Shown here piece by piece: positions 29,948 through 37,637 of a stretch of DNA of 37,637 nt. The notes below the pieces were generated by a model, which was given only the letters and a program-made list of their open reading frames with translations, searched no databases and had not been told where the DNA came from. How positions within the stretch are numbered: position 1 is the stretch's first letter; each line of letters begins with the position of its first letter. The DNA is taken from the NCBI RefSeq assembly GCF_012275575.1, contig NZ_NPIH01000092.1, positions 1 to 37,637 on the forward strand, given 5' to 3'. The position numbers were made by a program, and so were the translations under genes. This stretch comes from Paraburkholderia sp. SG-MS1. GTDB taxonomy: Bacteria; Pseudomonadota; Gammaproteobacteria; Burkholderiales; Burkholderiaceae.

Positions 29948-30498
29948 GCTGGCTCCAGTAGTCATATTCGATGAGCGGGATTGCTGGCCGGGCGGCGGCA
30001 TGTGCGGTGAAACGACGCGAGGCCTGCATGCCGTGAGAGAGAAGGGCGAGCGAGTCGTTGCAGACCGCCTTTGCCGTTCCGGCTCGTTGATGCTGCGTGT
30101 GCTGTTGCGAACAGCGTGCAAGGCTTCGTAGCAAGATTCGCGCTTGAGTCGCTCGCGCGACCATGTAGCGACTATGTATAGCGCGGTCGATGAGACAGCG
30201 CGGCTTCGTCTGCCGCGCGTGAAGCTTATGTTCTAGTGCATCGACGCCCGATGCGCACGAACTAATTGCGCACGGTTGCCGGAAAAGCGCGACCCCGTGG
30301 CAGGAATAACCCGTCTAGAATGCCGGCTTGCGCCGTCTTTCGACAACAACAACGCAGGGCTTGCCGATGTGCACTGCTCGCGTGCGAGACCTCATTGCCA
30401 ATGACAACAACGAACACCGCGCAAGCGGATGCTGCGCTGCAAACCGCTTCGCCTGAATCCGCCTCATATGCCGACGCGTTTGCCGCAGCGTTGACGCC
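29948..30498. other. Intergenic region between egtD and rarD
   Basis: 551 bases without a well-supported gene. It holds the divergent promoters; the plus-strand copy of CTAGAATGCCGGCTTG (30315-30330) with its TAGAAT -10 is the best candidate. A small ORF at 30401-30502 is listed separately. No repeat or RNA gene is visible. Confidence 0.4.
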
Positions 30499-30502
30499 AT
30501 GA
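30401..30502 (+). CDS. Possible 33-residue ORF overlapping rarD start
   Basis: Starts at the ATG at 30401 (MTTTNTAQADAALQTASPESASY) and its TGA overlaps the rarD ATG (ATGA at 30499). There is no convincing ribosome-binding site and no homology I recognise. It could be a leader peptide for translational coupling or chance; frame is open from 30266. Confidence 0.25.
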   Translation: MTTTNTAQADAALQTASPESASYADAFAAALTP

Positions 30503-31407
30503 GCCGTGCGATGAACCAGTATGACCCAAAGCGCGGCATTGCGTTGTCGGTCGGCGCGTCCGCGATGTTCGCCTTGCTGTCCGCTTACGCAACGCTGCTT
30601 GCGCCGCTGAACGGCCTCGACATCTTTGCGTGGCGCGTCGTATGGACGGTGCCGGGTGCGCTGCTGCTGGTCGCGTTGCGCAAACGCCTGCCCATTCTCC
30701 GACGACTTCTTTACCGGATGGTGACCGAGCCGAAGCTCTGCGCCGCGATGATCGTGAGCGCGGCTTTGCTCGGCGTGCAACTGTGGTTGTTTCTATGGGC
30801 GCCGCTGCATGGGCGGATGCTCGAAGTGTCGCTCGGCTATTTCCTGCTGCCGCTCACCATGGTGCTGGTGGGGCGCTTCTACTATCACGAGCGCCTCGAC
30901 GCGTTGCAATGGCTCGCCGTACTGTGCGCGGCAGTGGGCGTCGGCCACGAACTGTGGGCGACGGGCGCGTTTTCGTGGCCGACGTTGCTGGTCGCGCTCG
31001 GTTATCCGCCGTACTTCGCGCTGCGCCGCAAAATCAACGAGGATTCGCTGGCGATGTTCACCGTCGAAATGGCGCTGCTGCTGCCGGTGGCGATCGTGTG
31101 CATCGTCAGCGGCGGTTCGCTGGCGACGATCGCCGGCCGCGTCGACATGTGGTGCCTGCTGTTGCCGGGCCTCGGCGCGTTGAGCACGATTGCGCTGGCT
31201 TCGTATCTGAAGGCGAGCCGTTTATTGCCGGTCGCGTTGTTCGGCATCCTCGGGTACGTGGAACCGGTGTTGCTGGTGCTGGTGTCGATCACGCTGCTCG
31301 GTGAAACACTTAGCGCCGCGCAACTGGCAACTTATATTCCGATCTGGATCGCCGTGGCGTTGACGGCATTGCATGGTGTTCGTCTCGTCCGGCTCGCGCC
31401 GAATTGA
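30499..31407 (+). CDS. rarD: RarD/EamA-family inner-membrane transporter
   Basis: 302 residues with ten hydrophobic segments in two EamA halves. The opening RGIALSVGASAMFALLSAYATLLAPLNGLDIFAWRVVW and GYFLLPLTMVLVGRFYYHERLDALQWLAVLCA are typical of the RarD branch; the second half includes LGALSTIALASYLKASRLLPVALFGILGYVEPVLLVLVS. Members belong to the drug/metabolite transporter superfamily; the substrate of RarD is unknown. An inner ATG at 30511 (MNQYDPKRG) could be the true start. The gene converges with the Mpo1-like gene 45 bases downstream with no clear terminator. It has no obvious relationship to egtD, although a role in exporting small metabolites is possible. Confidence 0.88.
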   Translation: MSRAMNQYDPKRGIALSVGASAMFALLSAYATLLAPLNGLDIFAWRVVWTVPGALLLVALRKRLPILRRLLYRMVTEPKLCAAMIVSAALLGVQLWLFLWAPLHGRMLEVSLGYFLLPLTMVLVGRFYYHERLDALQWLAVLCAAVGVGHELWATGAFSWPTLLVALGYPPYFALRRKINEDSLAMFTVEMALLLPVAIVCIVSGGSLATIAGRVDMWCLLLPGLGALSTIALASYLKASRLLPVALFGILGYVEPVLLVLVSITLLGETLSAAQLATYIPIWIAVALTALHGVRLVRLAPN

Positions 31408-31452
31408 GCGGCGCCGGACATCGACATCCGACGCGGACGGCGTTTCCGCCGT

Positions 31453-31992
31453 TCAGCGAGGCGCTGCAGCCCGCTTCGCATTGATGCGCGTCGGACCGAC
31501 TTGCGCGTCGATCGCTTCGCGCAGATCGGGCCGCCAGCCGAGGCCGAACATCGCTTCCGCAAGAACGAACAGCGGTCCGATCAGCAGGCCGATCACATCG
31601 TCGATGAAGGCCGGCTTGCGATGTTCATACGCGACATGGCCGATGAACTGGAACACCCAGCCGATCACGAAAAGCCCAATGCCCGTAGCGAGCCACACAA
31701 GCGTGGCTTGCGCGGCGAGCCACTCGCCGAACGCGACGCAAAGCGCCGACACGCAGGCCATCAGCACGCCGAGCGGCACATCGAGCATGAGGTAGTAGAC
31801 GGTTGCCGCAGTGAACAGCAGTCGCGCAGCCGATAACGTCACCGGCAGCAGGCCGGCGCCGAAAGCAGGGCGGCTCAGCAACACGGCCAGCGCCAGCACG
31901 ATCAGCGGAATGCCGATGAAGTGCGTGGCGATATTGCGCCGGTCGCGATGGTAGGCCGCGTATTGCGTCAGTTGTTGCGTCAGCGTTCTCAT
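31453..31992 (-). CDS. DUF962/Mpo1-like membrane protein
   Basis: 179 residues from the ATG at 31992, which follows AAGGAGGAG; the open frame upstream to 32121 is excluded. The sequence QYAAYHRDRRNIATHFIGIPLIVLAL contains the His-x(n)-Asn-x3-His layout of the Mpo1/YGL010w family, and QFIGHVAYEHRKPAF near residue 125 supplies the other histidines. Four hydrophobic helices are seen. The yeast relative Mpo1 is an iron-dependent dioxygenase for 2-hydroxy fatty acids; bacterial members are assumed to be lipid-related. All candidate iron-binding His residues appear kept. It is the last of several minus-strand genes here. Confidence 0.82.
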   Translation of the reverse strand: MRTLTQQLTQYAAYHRDRRNIATHFIGIPLIVLALAVLLSRPAFGAGLLPVTLSAARLLFTAATVYYLMLDVPLGVLMACVSALCVAFGEWLAAQATLVWLATGIGLFVIGWVFQFIGHVAYEHRKPAFIDDVIGLLIGPLFVLAEAMFGLGWRPDLREAIDAQVGPTRINAKRAAAPR

Positions 31993-32165
31993 GGATGCCG
32001 CTCCTCCTTCGAAGCCAGCATAATCGCGTGCAATCCAATTTGAAACCATCGCTTGGTATGCGGCTTGGACGCAGTGCGTAGTAGTCCGCGAGGCGCCGCA
32101 GTGCGTCGATATCGACTCCATTGCGCAGCGGCGTTACGATGGGCAACAGATTCCGGAGAGCATGA

Positions 32166-32507
32166 TTAGCGCGCCTTTGCGGCGTTGCCGCGGCGCTTCA
32201 TCGGGCCGATCAACGCGGCGGGGACGGTCGCGATCAGCGTATGCAACGTGAAGTCGAAGTCTTCGCACGCGATGTCGAGTTGCACGCGCACTTCGTCGCG
32301 CATGGCTTCCGTACTGATGACATAGACGCCGAGCGGCGAGTGAAGCAGCGCGCGAAGTTGGGTGCCCACCGGATCGTGCGGCGGACGCGGCAGCGTCACC
32401 TGCAAGAGGGCGCGTGCCGAAGGAAAAGGGATAATGTTGCTGTGTTGAACCGGGAGCTTGTCGAGCGACGGCGTGGCGAAGCAGTCGATGGATTGCGTAA
32501 GAGCCAT
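32166..32507 (-). CDS. Hypothetical protein, 113 residues
   Basis: From the ATG at 32507 (MALTQSIDCFATPSLDKLPVQHSNIIPFPSARA). The frame is open to 32666 but the upstream part looks non-coding. It has no signal peptide or membrane helix. The middle (LRALLHSPLGVYVISTEAMRDEVRVQLDIACEDFDFTLHTLIATVP) suggests a small alpha/beta fold; the C-terminus is basic (MKRRGNAAKAR). I do not recognise a family and see no strong ribosome-binding site. It lies 173 bases upstream of the Mpo1-like gene on the same strand and downstream of a terminator. Confidence 0.55.
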   Translation of the reverse strand: MALTQSIDCFATPSLDKLPVQHSNIIPFPSARALLQVTLPRPPHDPVGTQLRALLHSPLGVYVISTEAMRDEVRVQLDIACEDFDFTLHTLIATVPAALIGPMKRRGNAAKAR

Positions 32508-32648
32508 GTGATGTGGCGTTCGTTGACGCCATGGTTGATCAAGACAGTTCGAGATTAGACTTTCGCAAGTAAACGCGGTGCAAAAATTGGCGCATTCGCT
32601 GAAAAAATCATGGGGGCGAACGGCACACCCCGCCACGTAATCGCGCGG

Positions 32649-32677
32649 AAAAAAAAGGCGAGTCATGCGACTCGCCC
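32649..32677 (-). terminator. Terminator of the Ala/Lys/Thr-rich protein gene
   Basis: On the minus strand GGCGAGTC, loop GCAT, GACTCGCC and a run of eight T. This is a perfect intrinsic terminator, 73 bases past the stop of the 32750-33121 gene. Confidence 0.85.
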
Positions 32678-32749
32678 TCCCTGAACAGCACAGTTCGGCT
32701 TCGATTAGTTACACATGCATGGCCGGTGCGTGCCTGAGCCGATCACGTG

Positions 32750-33121
32750 TTATTGCGTCTTTGTCGTGTCGGCTTGTGCGCCGTCGGCTTTTGCCGGGGC
32801 ATTGCTGGCCTCTTTCGCGCTCCCCGTATTAGCTTTTGCGTCGCTGGTCTTGGCCGCGGTTTTCTTGACGGTTTTATGTGCTTTGGACGTGTGCGTGGCG
32901 GAAGTCTTTTTCACCGATGCCTTCGTTGTAGCCCTGGCGGGCGCTTTCATCGTAGCGGCGCCTTCGTCAGTTGCGCCGGCTTGCACGGCGGTGCTCGCCT
33001 TCAGATTCGCTTGACCGGCGGGCTGCATTTGCGCGGGTTGCGTGCTGGACGGCGCGGCCGTTTGAGCGAACGCGGTCGACACGAGCAGAGCGGAAGCGAG
33101 AGCGGCGAAAAGCGTCTTCAT
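32750..33121 (-). CDS. Exported Ala/Lys/Thr-rich low-complexity protein
   Basis: 123 residues from the ATG at 33121 with AGGAG upstream. A Sec signal (MKTLFAALASALLVSTAFAQ, cleavage after AFA) is followed by a mature part made almost only of Ala, Lys, Thr, Ser, Gln and Gly, with motifs such as KTSATHTSKAHKTVKKTAAKTS. The composition resembles histone H1-like or acid-shock (Asr-like) proteins, but unlike H1-like proteins it is exported, so a periplasmic or surface polycationic role is likelier. No cysteine, no aromatic residue after the signal. It is a single-gene unit with its own terminator. Function unknown. Confidence 0.72.
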   Translation of the reverse strand: MKTLFAALASALLVSTAFAQTAAPSSTQPAQMQPAGQANLKASTAVQAGATDEGAATMKAPARATTKASVKKTSATHTSKAHKTVKKTAAKTSDAKANTGSAKEASNAPAKADGAQADTTKTQ

Positions 33122-33421
33122 GACGTGACTCCTGGTTGAACCGGTGGATTCTTGTGTGGCGTCTGAATGATTTCAGCGCTGCCGGTTTAACGCTGGCCGA
33201 ACGACAGACGTTGACGCCGCTCTGGTGACAAAACGTAACCGCCGAAACATATCGGGGTACTGAATCAACGGTGGTGTGTAGTGGTATGCGGGGGAGAAGC
33301 TGGTGGCGTTCGCTTTGAAACGAAGCGCGCAGACGGTCATGAAGCAAGGCGAGAGAACGAAGGCGGCGCGCGGTCAGCGCCCGCCTTCCACGCACGTTTC
33401 GCTAGCGCCAAACCCGAAGCA
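33122..33421. other. Intergenic region, 300 bases
   Basis: Between the 86-residue gene and the Ala/Lys/Thr-rich gene on the minus strand. It should contain the latter's promoter; I see no clear -35/-10 pair, repeat or RNA gene. Overlapping plus-strand ORFs here lack coding signs. Confidence 0.35.
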
Positions 33422-33682
33422 TCATTGAAACGGATTCTGAACGACACCCGGCTTCGCATCCGGCTCGTCCTTCACCTTCGCCGGCAGATTCGTTTGCGCC
33501 TGCAAGCTGGCGACGATTGCATCCACCGCTTCCTTCAATGCAAGCGCTGCCTTCAGTCCGCGCTGATCCTGCGTCAGTTCCAGCGTGCCGTTCAGCACGA
33601 CGCGCGTGGTGCCATTGCTCAACGTGAGCGCGTCGCCCTGTATGTTGAGTACGTCGTCATCGTTCGAATAGGGTTTAAACAC
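33422..33682 (-). CDS. Small 86-residue protein coupled to the nuclease gene
   Basis: Begins at a GTG at 33682 (VFKPYSNDDDVLNIQG) that overlaps the last codons of the nuclease gene (GTGTTTAA); GGGAGGA lies 7 bases upstream and decides this start over the open stretch reaching 33886. The N-terminal half (DALTLSNGTTRVVLNGTLELTQDQRGL) looks beta-stranded and the next part (AALALKEAVDAIVASLQAQ) is an amphipathic helix. It is acidic at both ends, with a Pro/Asp-rich tail. There is no signal peptide, so unlike its neighbour it stays in the cytosol. The family is unknown to me; coupling to an exported nuclease makes an inhibitor or accessory role conceivable but unproven. Confidence 0.65.
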   Translation of the reverse strand: MFKPYSNDDDVLNIQGDALTLSNGTTRVVLNGTLELTQDQRGLKAALALKEAVDAIVASLQAQTNLPAKVKDEPDAKPGVVQNPFQ

Positions 33683-34424
33683 CTTTGAGTCCTCCCGGTC
33701 GCTGGTCCTTGAGGTTTTCCGGAATGCCCGGAAAACGGATGCCCGATGCTGCTTCGAGTTCGTGAATCGTCCGGATGTCGTAACGATTGGTCGAGACATT
33801 GTCCACCACCACCGCGAACGCCAGCTGTCGCGAAGGCACGTAGACGACCTTGAACAACTGCGTCGGCACGAACACGCGCGTTGCACCGATGGTCTGCAAC
33901 TGCTGGCCGTTGAAGATCGGGCCGGTGACCACGTAGGTATCGCCGTACGACACCGCGATCTTGCGCACCGACGTTTCGATGCGCGCCCATAGCCGTTGGT
34001 TGTTCTCCCGATTCTGCGGCACGATGTTGGCGAGCGAGAACGATTGTGCCATCGCCTGCTGATTCCAGCGATTGCCTGCCGGACTCATATGACCACGATC
34101 GAAACCGCTGCGCTTGTAGTCCGCGAGCGTTGCGCCTTCGCCATCGGGCAAACGCGCATCTTCGAAGAACTTGTTGGTGCGCACCATGTCTTTCGCGGCT
34201 TCGATATGGTCGCGCGTCAGATGCTCGGCAGACCAGAGCGGGCCGTGTGTGATGCCCGAATGCAGAACTGCGAAATCGCTATAGCAGAGCATGCGCGTTT
34301 TCGGCGCCATCTTCTGATTGGTCAGAACGGGCCATTGCACATTCGGTGTGAACTGGGAACAGGACGGTGCCGCGCTCGCGTGAGCGGCAACGGTGAATAA
34401 CAGACAGGCGAACCACTTCTTCAT
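33675..34424 (-). CDS. Exported DNA/RNA non-specific endonuclease (NucA/NucG type)
   Basis: 249 residues from the ATG at 34424. A Sec signal (MKKWFACLLFTVAAHASA) is followed by the beta-beta-alpha metal nuclease domain. The catalytic motif is FDRGHMSPAGN (Asp-Arg-Gly-His with the general-base His), followed by FSLANIVPQNRENNQRLWARIE, which supplies the magnesium-binding Asn. VVTGPIF and the C-terminal IRTIHELEAASGIRFPG are also typical. It probably works in the periplasm or outside the cell, cleaving DNA and RNA for scavenging. The ribosome-binding site is weak. The downstream 86-residue gene overlaps its stop. Confidence 0.9.
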   Translation of the reverse strand: MKKWFACLLFTVAAHASAAPSCSQFTPNVQWPVLTNQKMAPKTRMLCYSDFAVLHSGITHGPLWSAEHLTRDHIEAAKDMVRTNKFFEDARLPDGEGATLADYKRSGFDRGHMSPAGNRWNQQAMAQSFSLANIVPQNRENNQRLWARIETSVRKIAVSYGDTYVVTGPIFNGQQLQTIGATRVFVPTQLFKVVYVPSRQLAFAVVVDNVSTNRYDIRTIHELEAASGIRFPGIPENLKDQRPGGLKGV

Positions 34425-34731
34425 GTGTCAGTCAGTCGAGGGATTGGGGGCGCAAGTATAGCGTTGCGAGCCTTCGTCGGGCGACCGGGCATGCAGGGCA
34501 AACGGAGAGAAAGAAGAGAGACGGCGCGGGAAAAAAACGGGCCGCTTTGCAGCGACCCTAAATGCGTGGACTTTCGACTCTACGCACGCGTGCTTAAGGC
34601 CGGCTTAACTGCACGCAACGCGAAAGCGAAGTGGGTGATATGGCGTACGGACGCCCGCGCGCACGAGCTAACGCGACCCGTGAACGGCACTTTCGACCGA
34701 TATAAGCAGCTCTTGAAAAAGACGCTAAAAC
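34425..34731. other. Intergenic region upstream of the nuclease
   Basis: 307 bases without a supported gene. It should contain the minus-strand promoter of the nuclease; part near 34500-34560 has a purine-rich, AAAAAAA-containing stretch but no convincing hairpin. The plus-strand ORF that crosses it (34425-34937) runs antisense to the next gene and lacks coding character. Confidence 0.35.
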
Positions 34732-35091
34732 TTAATTACCGAACACGCTGTTTTCGGCGCGAACCGTTTGACGGTCCACGGCTTGCAGGCGCCAGAAACC
34801 GCTGGTCGGCGCGCGCGTCGGCAAGCCGGTCCAGGCGGCGGCGCCTTGCGCCGCGCTCACGCGTTGCTTGCGGTCCACGTGCAAGCCTCGTAGCGTACAC
34901 AACGGTGCATCCGTGCGGGGCGCACAGAGCGTGGTGACGCCGTCTTCGTCGTGCAACTCACCCCAGGGGGGCAGATCGATCCCTTGATGCGCTTCTCTCG
35001 ACCACCGGTGTTCGTCGGTGTCGAGCCATAGCACAGCGTAATCGTGGCTGACGGTGGGATCGGAACCGTTGATCAGGATGGTCAGTCGCAT
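34732..35091 (-). CDS. Hypothetical protein, 119 residues
   Basis: From the ATG at 35091 (MRLTILINGSDPTVSHDYAVLWLDTDEHRWSREAHQGIDLPPWGELHDEDG). No signal peptide, no membrane helix. Two cysteines occur in LCAPRTDAPLCTLRGLHVD. Trp-rich N-terminal half suggests a compact domain; the end (GFWRLQAVDRQTVRAENSVFGN) is polar. I do not recognise a family. It is divergent from the DUF4410-like gene, with 161 bases between them, and codon use is like that of its neighbours. Confidence 0.6.
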   Translation of the reverse strand: MRLTILINGSDPTVSHDYAVLWLDTDEHRWSREAHQGIDLPPWGELHDEDGVTTLCAPRTDAPLCTLRGLHVDRKQRVSAAQGAAAWTGLPTRAPTSGFWRLQAVDRQTVRAENSVFGN

Positions 35092-35252
35092 GGCAGGTTC
35101 CGTACAAAGTGCGAAGTGATGCTCTATCAGTCTATGCGGTGATGCGCGTTATGCAAGGCAAAAGGTATGAGGAGCGGATACGAAAAAACGGACGCCCGCC
35201 GCGTGCGGCGGTACGATAGCCGACGTCACGATGACGTTCGCGGAGGCGCGCC

Positions 35253-35933
35253 ATGCTGCGTCAGTTTGTGCAATTTGCGATGGTGGCGGCATGCCTGAGC
35301 GTGGCGACCCCGCTCAGTGTGACGGCAGCGGACAGTGTGCCGGTCGCCGCGCCCGCGCCGGTCGTCTATGTGTCGAACTTCGATCTGGACGTGGCGAACA
35401 TCGCACCAGATAGCGGACCGGGACAACGCGTGCGCCGGCTACGCGGTTTGCTGCCGGCCGGACCCGGACCGCAGGGCCAGGACAAGAATCCGCAGGACCA
35501 CGCCGCGCAAATCGTGAACGAGATGGCGGACGCGTTGACGGAAGATCTGAAAAAGGGTGGTGTCGATGCGCGCCGTATCGCGCCGGGACAACCGTCGCCG
35601 GCTGCCGGTTGGCAAGTGCGCGGCGTGTTTCTGAGCGTCGACGACGGCAATCGCTTGCAACGCGCGATGGTCGGCTTCGGCGCGGGCCAGAGCGATATCC
35701 AGGTCGCGGTGTCGTGCGACAGCTTGGGCGCGGCTGACCTACCGCCGCTGTATCAGGCGGTCGAAGAAGCCGGTAGCAAGAGCATGCCGGGCGCGGCGAT
35801 CAAATTGAATCCGTATGTGATCGCGGCCAAATTCGTGATGGCGAGCGGAGACGAGAAAAAGACGATCAGGAAAACCGCACAGGAGATTGCGGACGCGGTG
35901 ATCGTGAAGCTGCACGCGGCGACGACGCAGTAA
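35253..35933 (+). CDS. Exported DUF4410-like protein
   Basis: 226 residues; GGAGG lies 7 bases before the ATG at 35253. A Sec signal (MLRQFVQFAMVAACLSVATPLSVTAA) ends near residue 26; there is no lipobox Cys at the cleavage point. The mature part has VVYVSNFDLDVANIAPDSG, NEMADALTEDLKKGGVDARRI, WQVRGVFLSVDDGNRLQRAMVGFGAGQSDIQVAVSCD and a C-terminal helix ETGK-like KTIRKTAQEIADAVIVKLH. The VGFGxGxSxIxVxV block and the surrounding layout match DUF4410, a family of periplasmic proteins or lipoproteins of unknown function. It converges with the phosphoesterase gene. Confidence 0.75.
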   Translation: MLRQFVQFAMVAACLSVATPLSVTAADSVPVAAPAPVVYVSNFDLDVANIAPDSGPGQRVRRLRGLLPAGPGPQGQDKNPQDHAAQIVNEMADALTEDLKKGGVDARRIAPGQPSPAAGWQVRGVFLSVDDGNRLQRAMVGFGAGQSDIQVAVSCDSLGAADLPPLYQAVEEAGSKSMPGAAIKLNPYVIAAKFVMASGDEKKTIRKTAQEIADAVIVKLHAATTQ

Positions 35934-35984
35934 AGTGCGTGCGTCATCGCGGCCGGACAATCCGGCTGCGCGAGCCCCACACCT

Positions 35985-37637
35985 TTAAGCCAGATCCAGC
36001 GACGCCGTCAAATCCCCTAGCGGTGCAAGCCCGTTGCTCGCGAACGCCCGGTCGCGGGCACGCACGCCGTCGAGCGGCACCAACCCATGCACACGGCTGA
36101 TGAAGCGAAGAATCGAGTTGGTGTCGTACACCGTGTGGTCGACGTACCCCTTCCTTGCCAGCGGCGAAATCACCAGCGCGGGAATCCGTGACCCCGGACC
36201 CCAGCGGTCGCCCTGCGGCGGCGCCACCGGGTCCCACCAGCCGCCGTTTTCATCGACGGTGACGATCACGACCGTATTCGCCCATTGCGGGCCGCGCTGG
36301 ATATGCTCGATCAGCGTCGCGATGTGACGGTCGCCCGATTCGACATCGGCATAGCCCGCGTGCATATTCAGGTCGCCCTGCGGCTTGTAGAACGTGACGG
36401 TGGGCAAGCGCCCCGCATCGATATCCGCGATCAGCCGGTTCGTCGACGCGTCGTCACCGAGACCACCGTCGCGCAGATGCCGACGCCGCGCCGCCGTGCC
36501 CGGCGCGTAATTGGCGAAGTAGTTGAACGGCTGGTGGTGATACTGGAAGTCGGGCACCGCGCCGGTATCCTGGTGCTGCAAAGCGTATTGCCACGCGCCG
36601 CTGTACCACGCCCAATCGACGCCTTTGTCCGTCAACCGGTCGCCGATCGTCGCGTAATTTTGCGGTTGCAGCACGCGCGGATTCGTGAGGTCCGAGAACG
36701 CTGGATCGCCGCCCTCGGGCGCGCGCACATTGCTCGGCTGATACGGCGGCGCCATCGTGTTGACCGCGTAGCCGTCGGCGGTGAAGGCGCCGTCGTTGAC
36801 GAATTTCGGCGGACCGTCGAGCGCGGACGCGGGCGAGTCCGCCGCCATCTTCAGGCGCGTGCCGGTCGGATCGTCGCCTTCCACCACCGACACCAGTTTC
36901 TTCGCCGGGCTGCTGTGGATGTCGGGATAGAACGGCGCCTGCGCCGAGATCAGAAAGATGTGGTTCAGCCACGAGCCGCCGAAAGCCGCCATGAAGAAGT
37001 TGTCGCACAGCGTGTATTGCTGCGCGAGATTCCACAGACGCAGCGAGTCGGCGGAATTGCGGTAATGCCCCATGACGAGTCCGCCGGAATCGCCCCACGC
37101 GGCGAACTGGTTGTTGCGGCCGGCGTTGATCTGCATCTGGTTCTGATAGAAGCGATGCACCAGATCGCGCGTGATCACACCGGTCGGCAGCGGCGCGCCG
37201 TGCGCATCGGCGATGCGGAAAGGGCGGTTGTGGAGATGGTCCAGATCGTTCTGGCCGATCATGAAGCGCCGGCCGTCCACTTCCTGCGCTTGCGGCACGA
37301 GCCCGCCCCAGATCGCGGGCAAGTGAGGCAACGGCGTTTTGCCGTCGCGGTCGAGTTGCAGATAGCGCTCGGCGCTCACCGCGTCGAGCGGATGCTGGAC
37401 GCCAGGGAAGTTGCCGTACAGATTCGCGAAGCTGCGATTCTCCGCATAGATCACCACGATGTGTTTGACCTGATCGTGCAGCGCGGCGTCGAGGCGCAAA
37501 TCGGCGGCGCTGCGCGGTGCGCCGTCGCTCGCCGCGAGCGGGTCGGCCTTGCAGCCCGTCAGCGCGAGGCCGAGGCCGACCGCCGCGAGCCCGGTGAGGA
37601 CGCGGCGGCGGTCGGGATCGTCGGGGGTGTCGGCGGG
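35985..37637 (-). CDS. Exported phosphoesterase (AcpA acid phosphatase / phospholipase C family), 5' end cut
   Basis: The frame stays open to the right window edge, so the N-terminus is missing; 550 residues are visible. The first visible part contains DRRRVLTGLAAVGLGLALTGCKADP, a twin-arginine-like signal with a lipobox LTGC, so it is probably a Tat-dependent lipoprotein. The domain begins at KHIVVIYAENRSFANLYGNFPG (metal-binding Glu-Asn), followed by LVMGHYRNS, DNFFMAAFGGSWLNHIFLIS, and a later metal site VIVTVDENGGWWDPVAPP. This is the PF04185 phosphoesterase family, which covers AcpA-type acid phosphatases and bacterial phospholipase C. It probably releases phosphate from organic phosphoesters in the periplasm. 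Which activity dominates cannot be told from sequence. Confidence 0.87.
   Translation of the reverse strand, partial: PADTPDDPDRRRVLTGLAAVGLGLALTGCKADPLAASDGAPRSAADLRLDAALHDQVKHIVVIYAENRSFANLYGNFPGVQHPLDAVSAERYLQLDRDGKTPLPHLPAIWGGLVPQAQEVDGRRFMIGQNDLDHLHNRPFRIADAHGAPLPTGVITRDLVHRFYQNQMQINAGRNNQFAAWGDSGGLVMGHYRNSADSLRLWNLAQQYTLCDNFFMAAFGGSWLNHIFLISAQAPFYPDIHSSPAKKLVSVVEGDDPTGTRLKMAADSPASALDGPPKFVNDGAFTADGYAVNTMAPPYQPSNVRAPEGGDPAFSDLTNPRVLQPQNYATIGDRLTDKGVDWAWYSGAWQYALQHQDTGAVPDFQYHHQPFNYFANYAPGTAARRRHLRDGGLGDDASTNRLIADIDAGRLPTVTFYKPQGDLNMHAGYADVESGDRHIATLIEHIQRGPQWANTVVIVTVDENGGWWDPVAPPQGDRWGPGSRIPALVISPLARKGYVDHTVYDTNSILRFISRVHGLVPLDGVRARDRAFASNGLAPLGDLTASLDLA

Noticed and set aside
1..37637. 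CRISPR, tRNA, rRNA, insertion sequences or prophage
   Set aside because: No regularly spaced repeats, cloverleaf-like segments, transposase, integrase or phage proteins are visible on either strand.

Overview
The window is GC-rich, densely coded DNA with the protein repertoire of a Burkholderia/Paraburkholderia-type betaproteobacterium. This assignment is inferred from gene families and wording-level resemblance of proteins such as SsuA, HpnH and the DUF1272 protein; no rRNA or other marker is present. I see no mobile element, CRISPR array, tRNA or rRNA.

Left flank (1-9718): the 3' end of an arsC-type arsenate reductase, a Tat-exported sulfonate-binding protein without its ABC partners, a GntP-family permease, a DUF1272 zinc-ribbon-like protein, a 43-residue exported peptide, a small hydrophilic protein, an FMN-dependent reductase preceded by three DnaA-box-like sites, a stress-type protein with a low-complexity middle, and a large hybrid histidine kinase. 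A gene-free stretch of nearly 700 bases follows.

Signalling operon (9719-11638): three overlapping genes encode a stand-alone CheY-like receiver, a CheC-like phosphatase and a PAS-GGDEF diguanylate cyclase with an intact inhibitory site. Together they look like a phosphorelay-to-c-di-GMP module.

Hopanoid island (about 11700-28421): hpnD-hpnE-shc-hpnG form one operon. A hotdog thioesterase follows, then hpnN-mlaA on the minus strand with hpnM divergent from it, hpnH-ispH on minus, hpnC-hpnB on plus, a hypothetical gene, and hpnA. HpnC/D/E make squalene from farnesyl diphosphate, Shc cyclises it to hopene, HpnH adds the adenosyl group and HpnG removes adenine. HpnN, the MlaA lipoprotein and the MlaC-like HpnM look like a dedicated envelope-transport route, and the second-type IspH supplies isoprenoid precursor. 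Later tailoring genes (hpnI, hpnJ, hpnK, hpnO, hpnP) are not in the window.

Right flank (28595-37637): acylphosphatase, EgtD histidine methyltransferase without a neighbouring egtB, a RarD-type transporter, an Mpo1-like membrane protein, several small hypotheticals, an exported DNA/RNA nuclease translationally coupled to an 86-residue protein, a DUF4410-like exported protein, and a Tat/lipobox phosphoesterase (AcpA/phospholipase C family) cut by the window edge. Several convergent gene pairs are separated by strong hairpin terminators.
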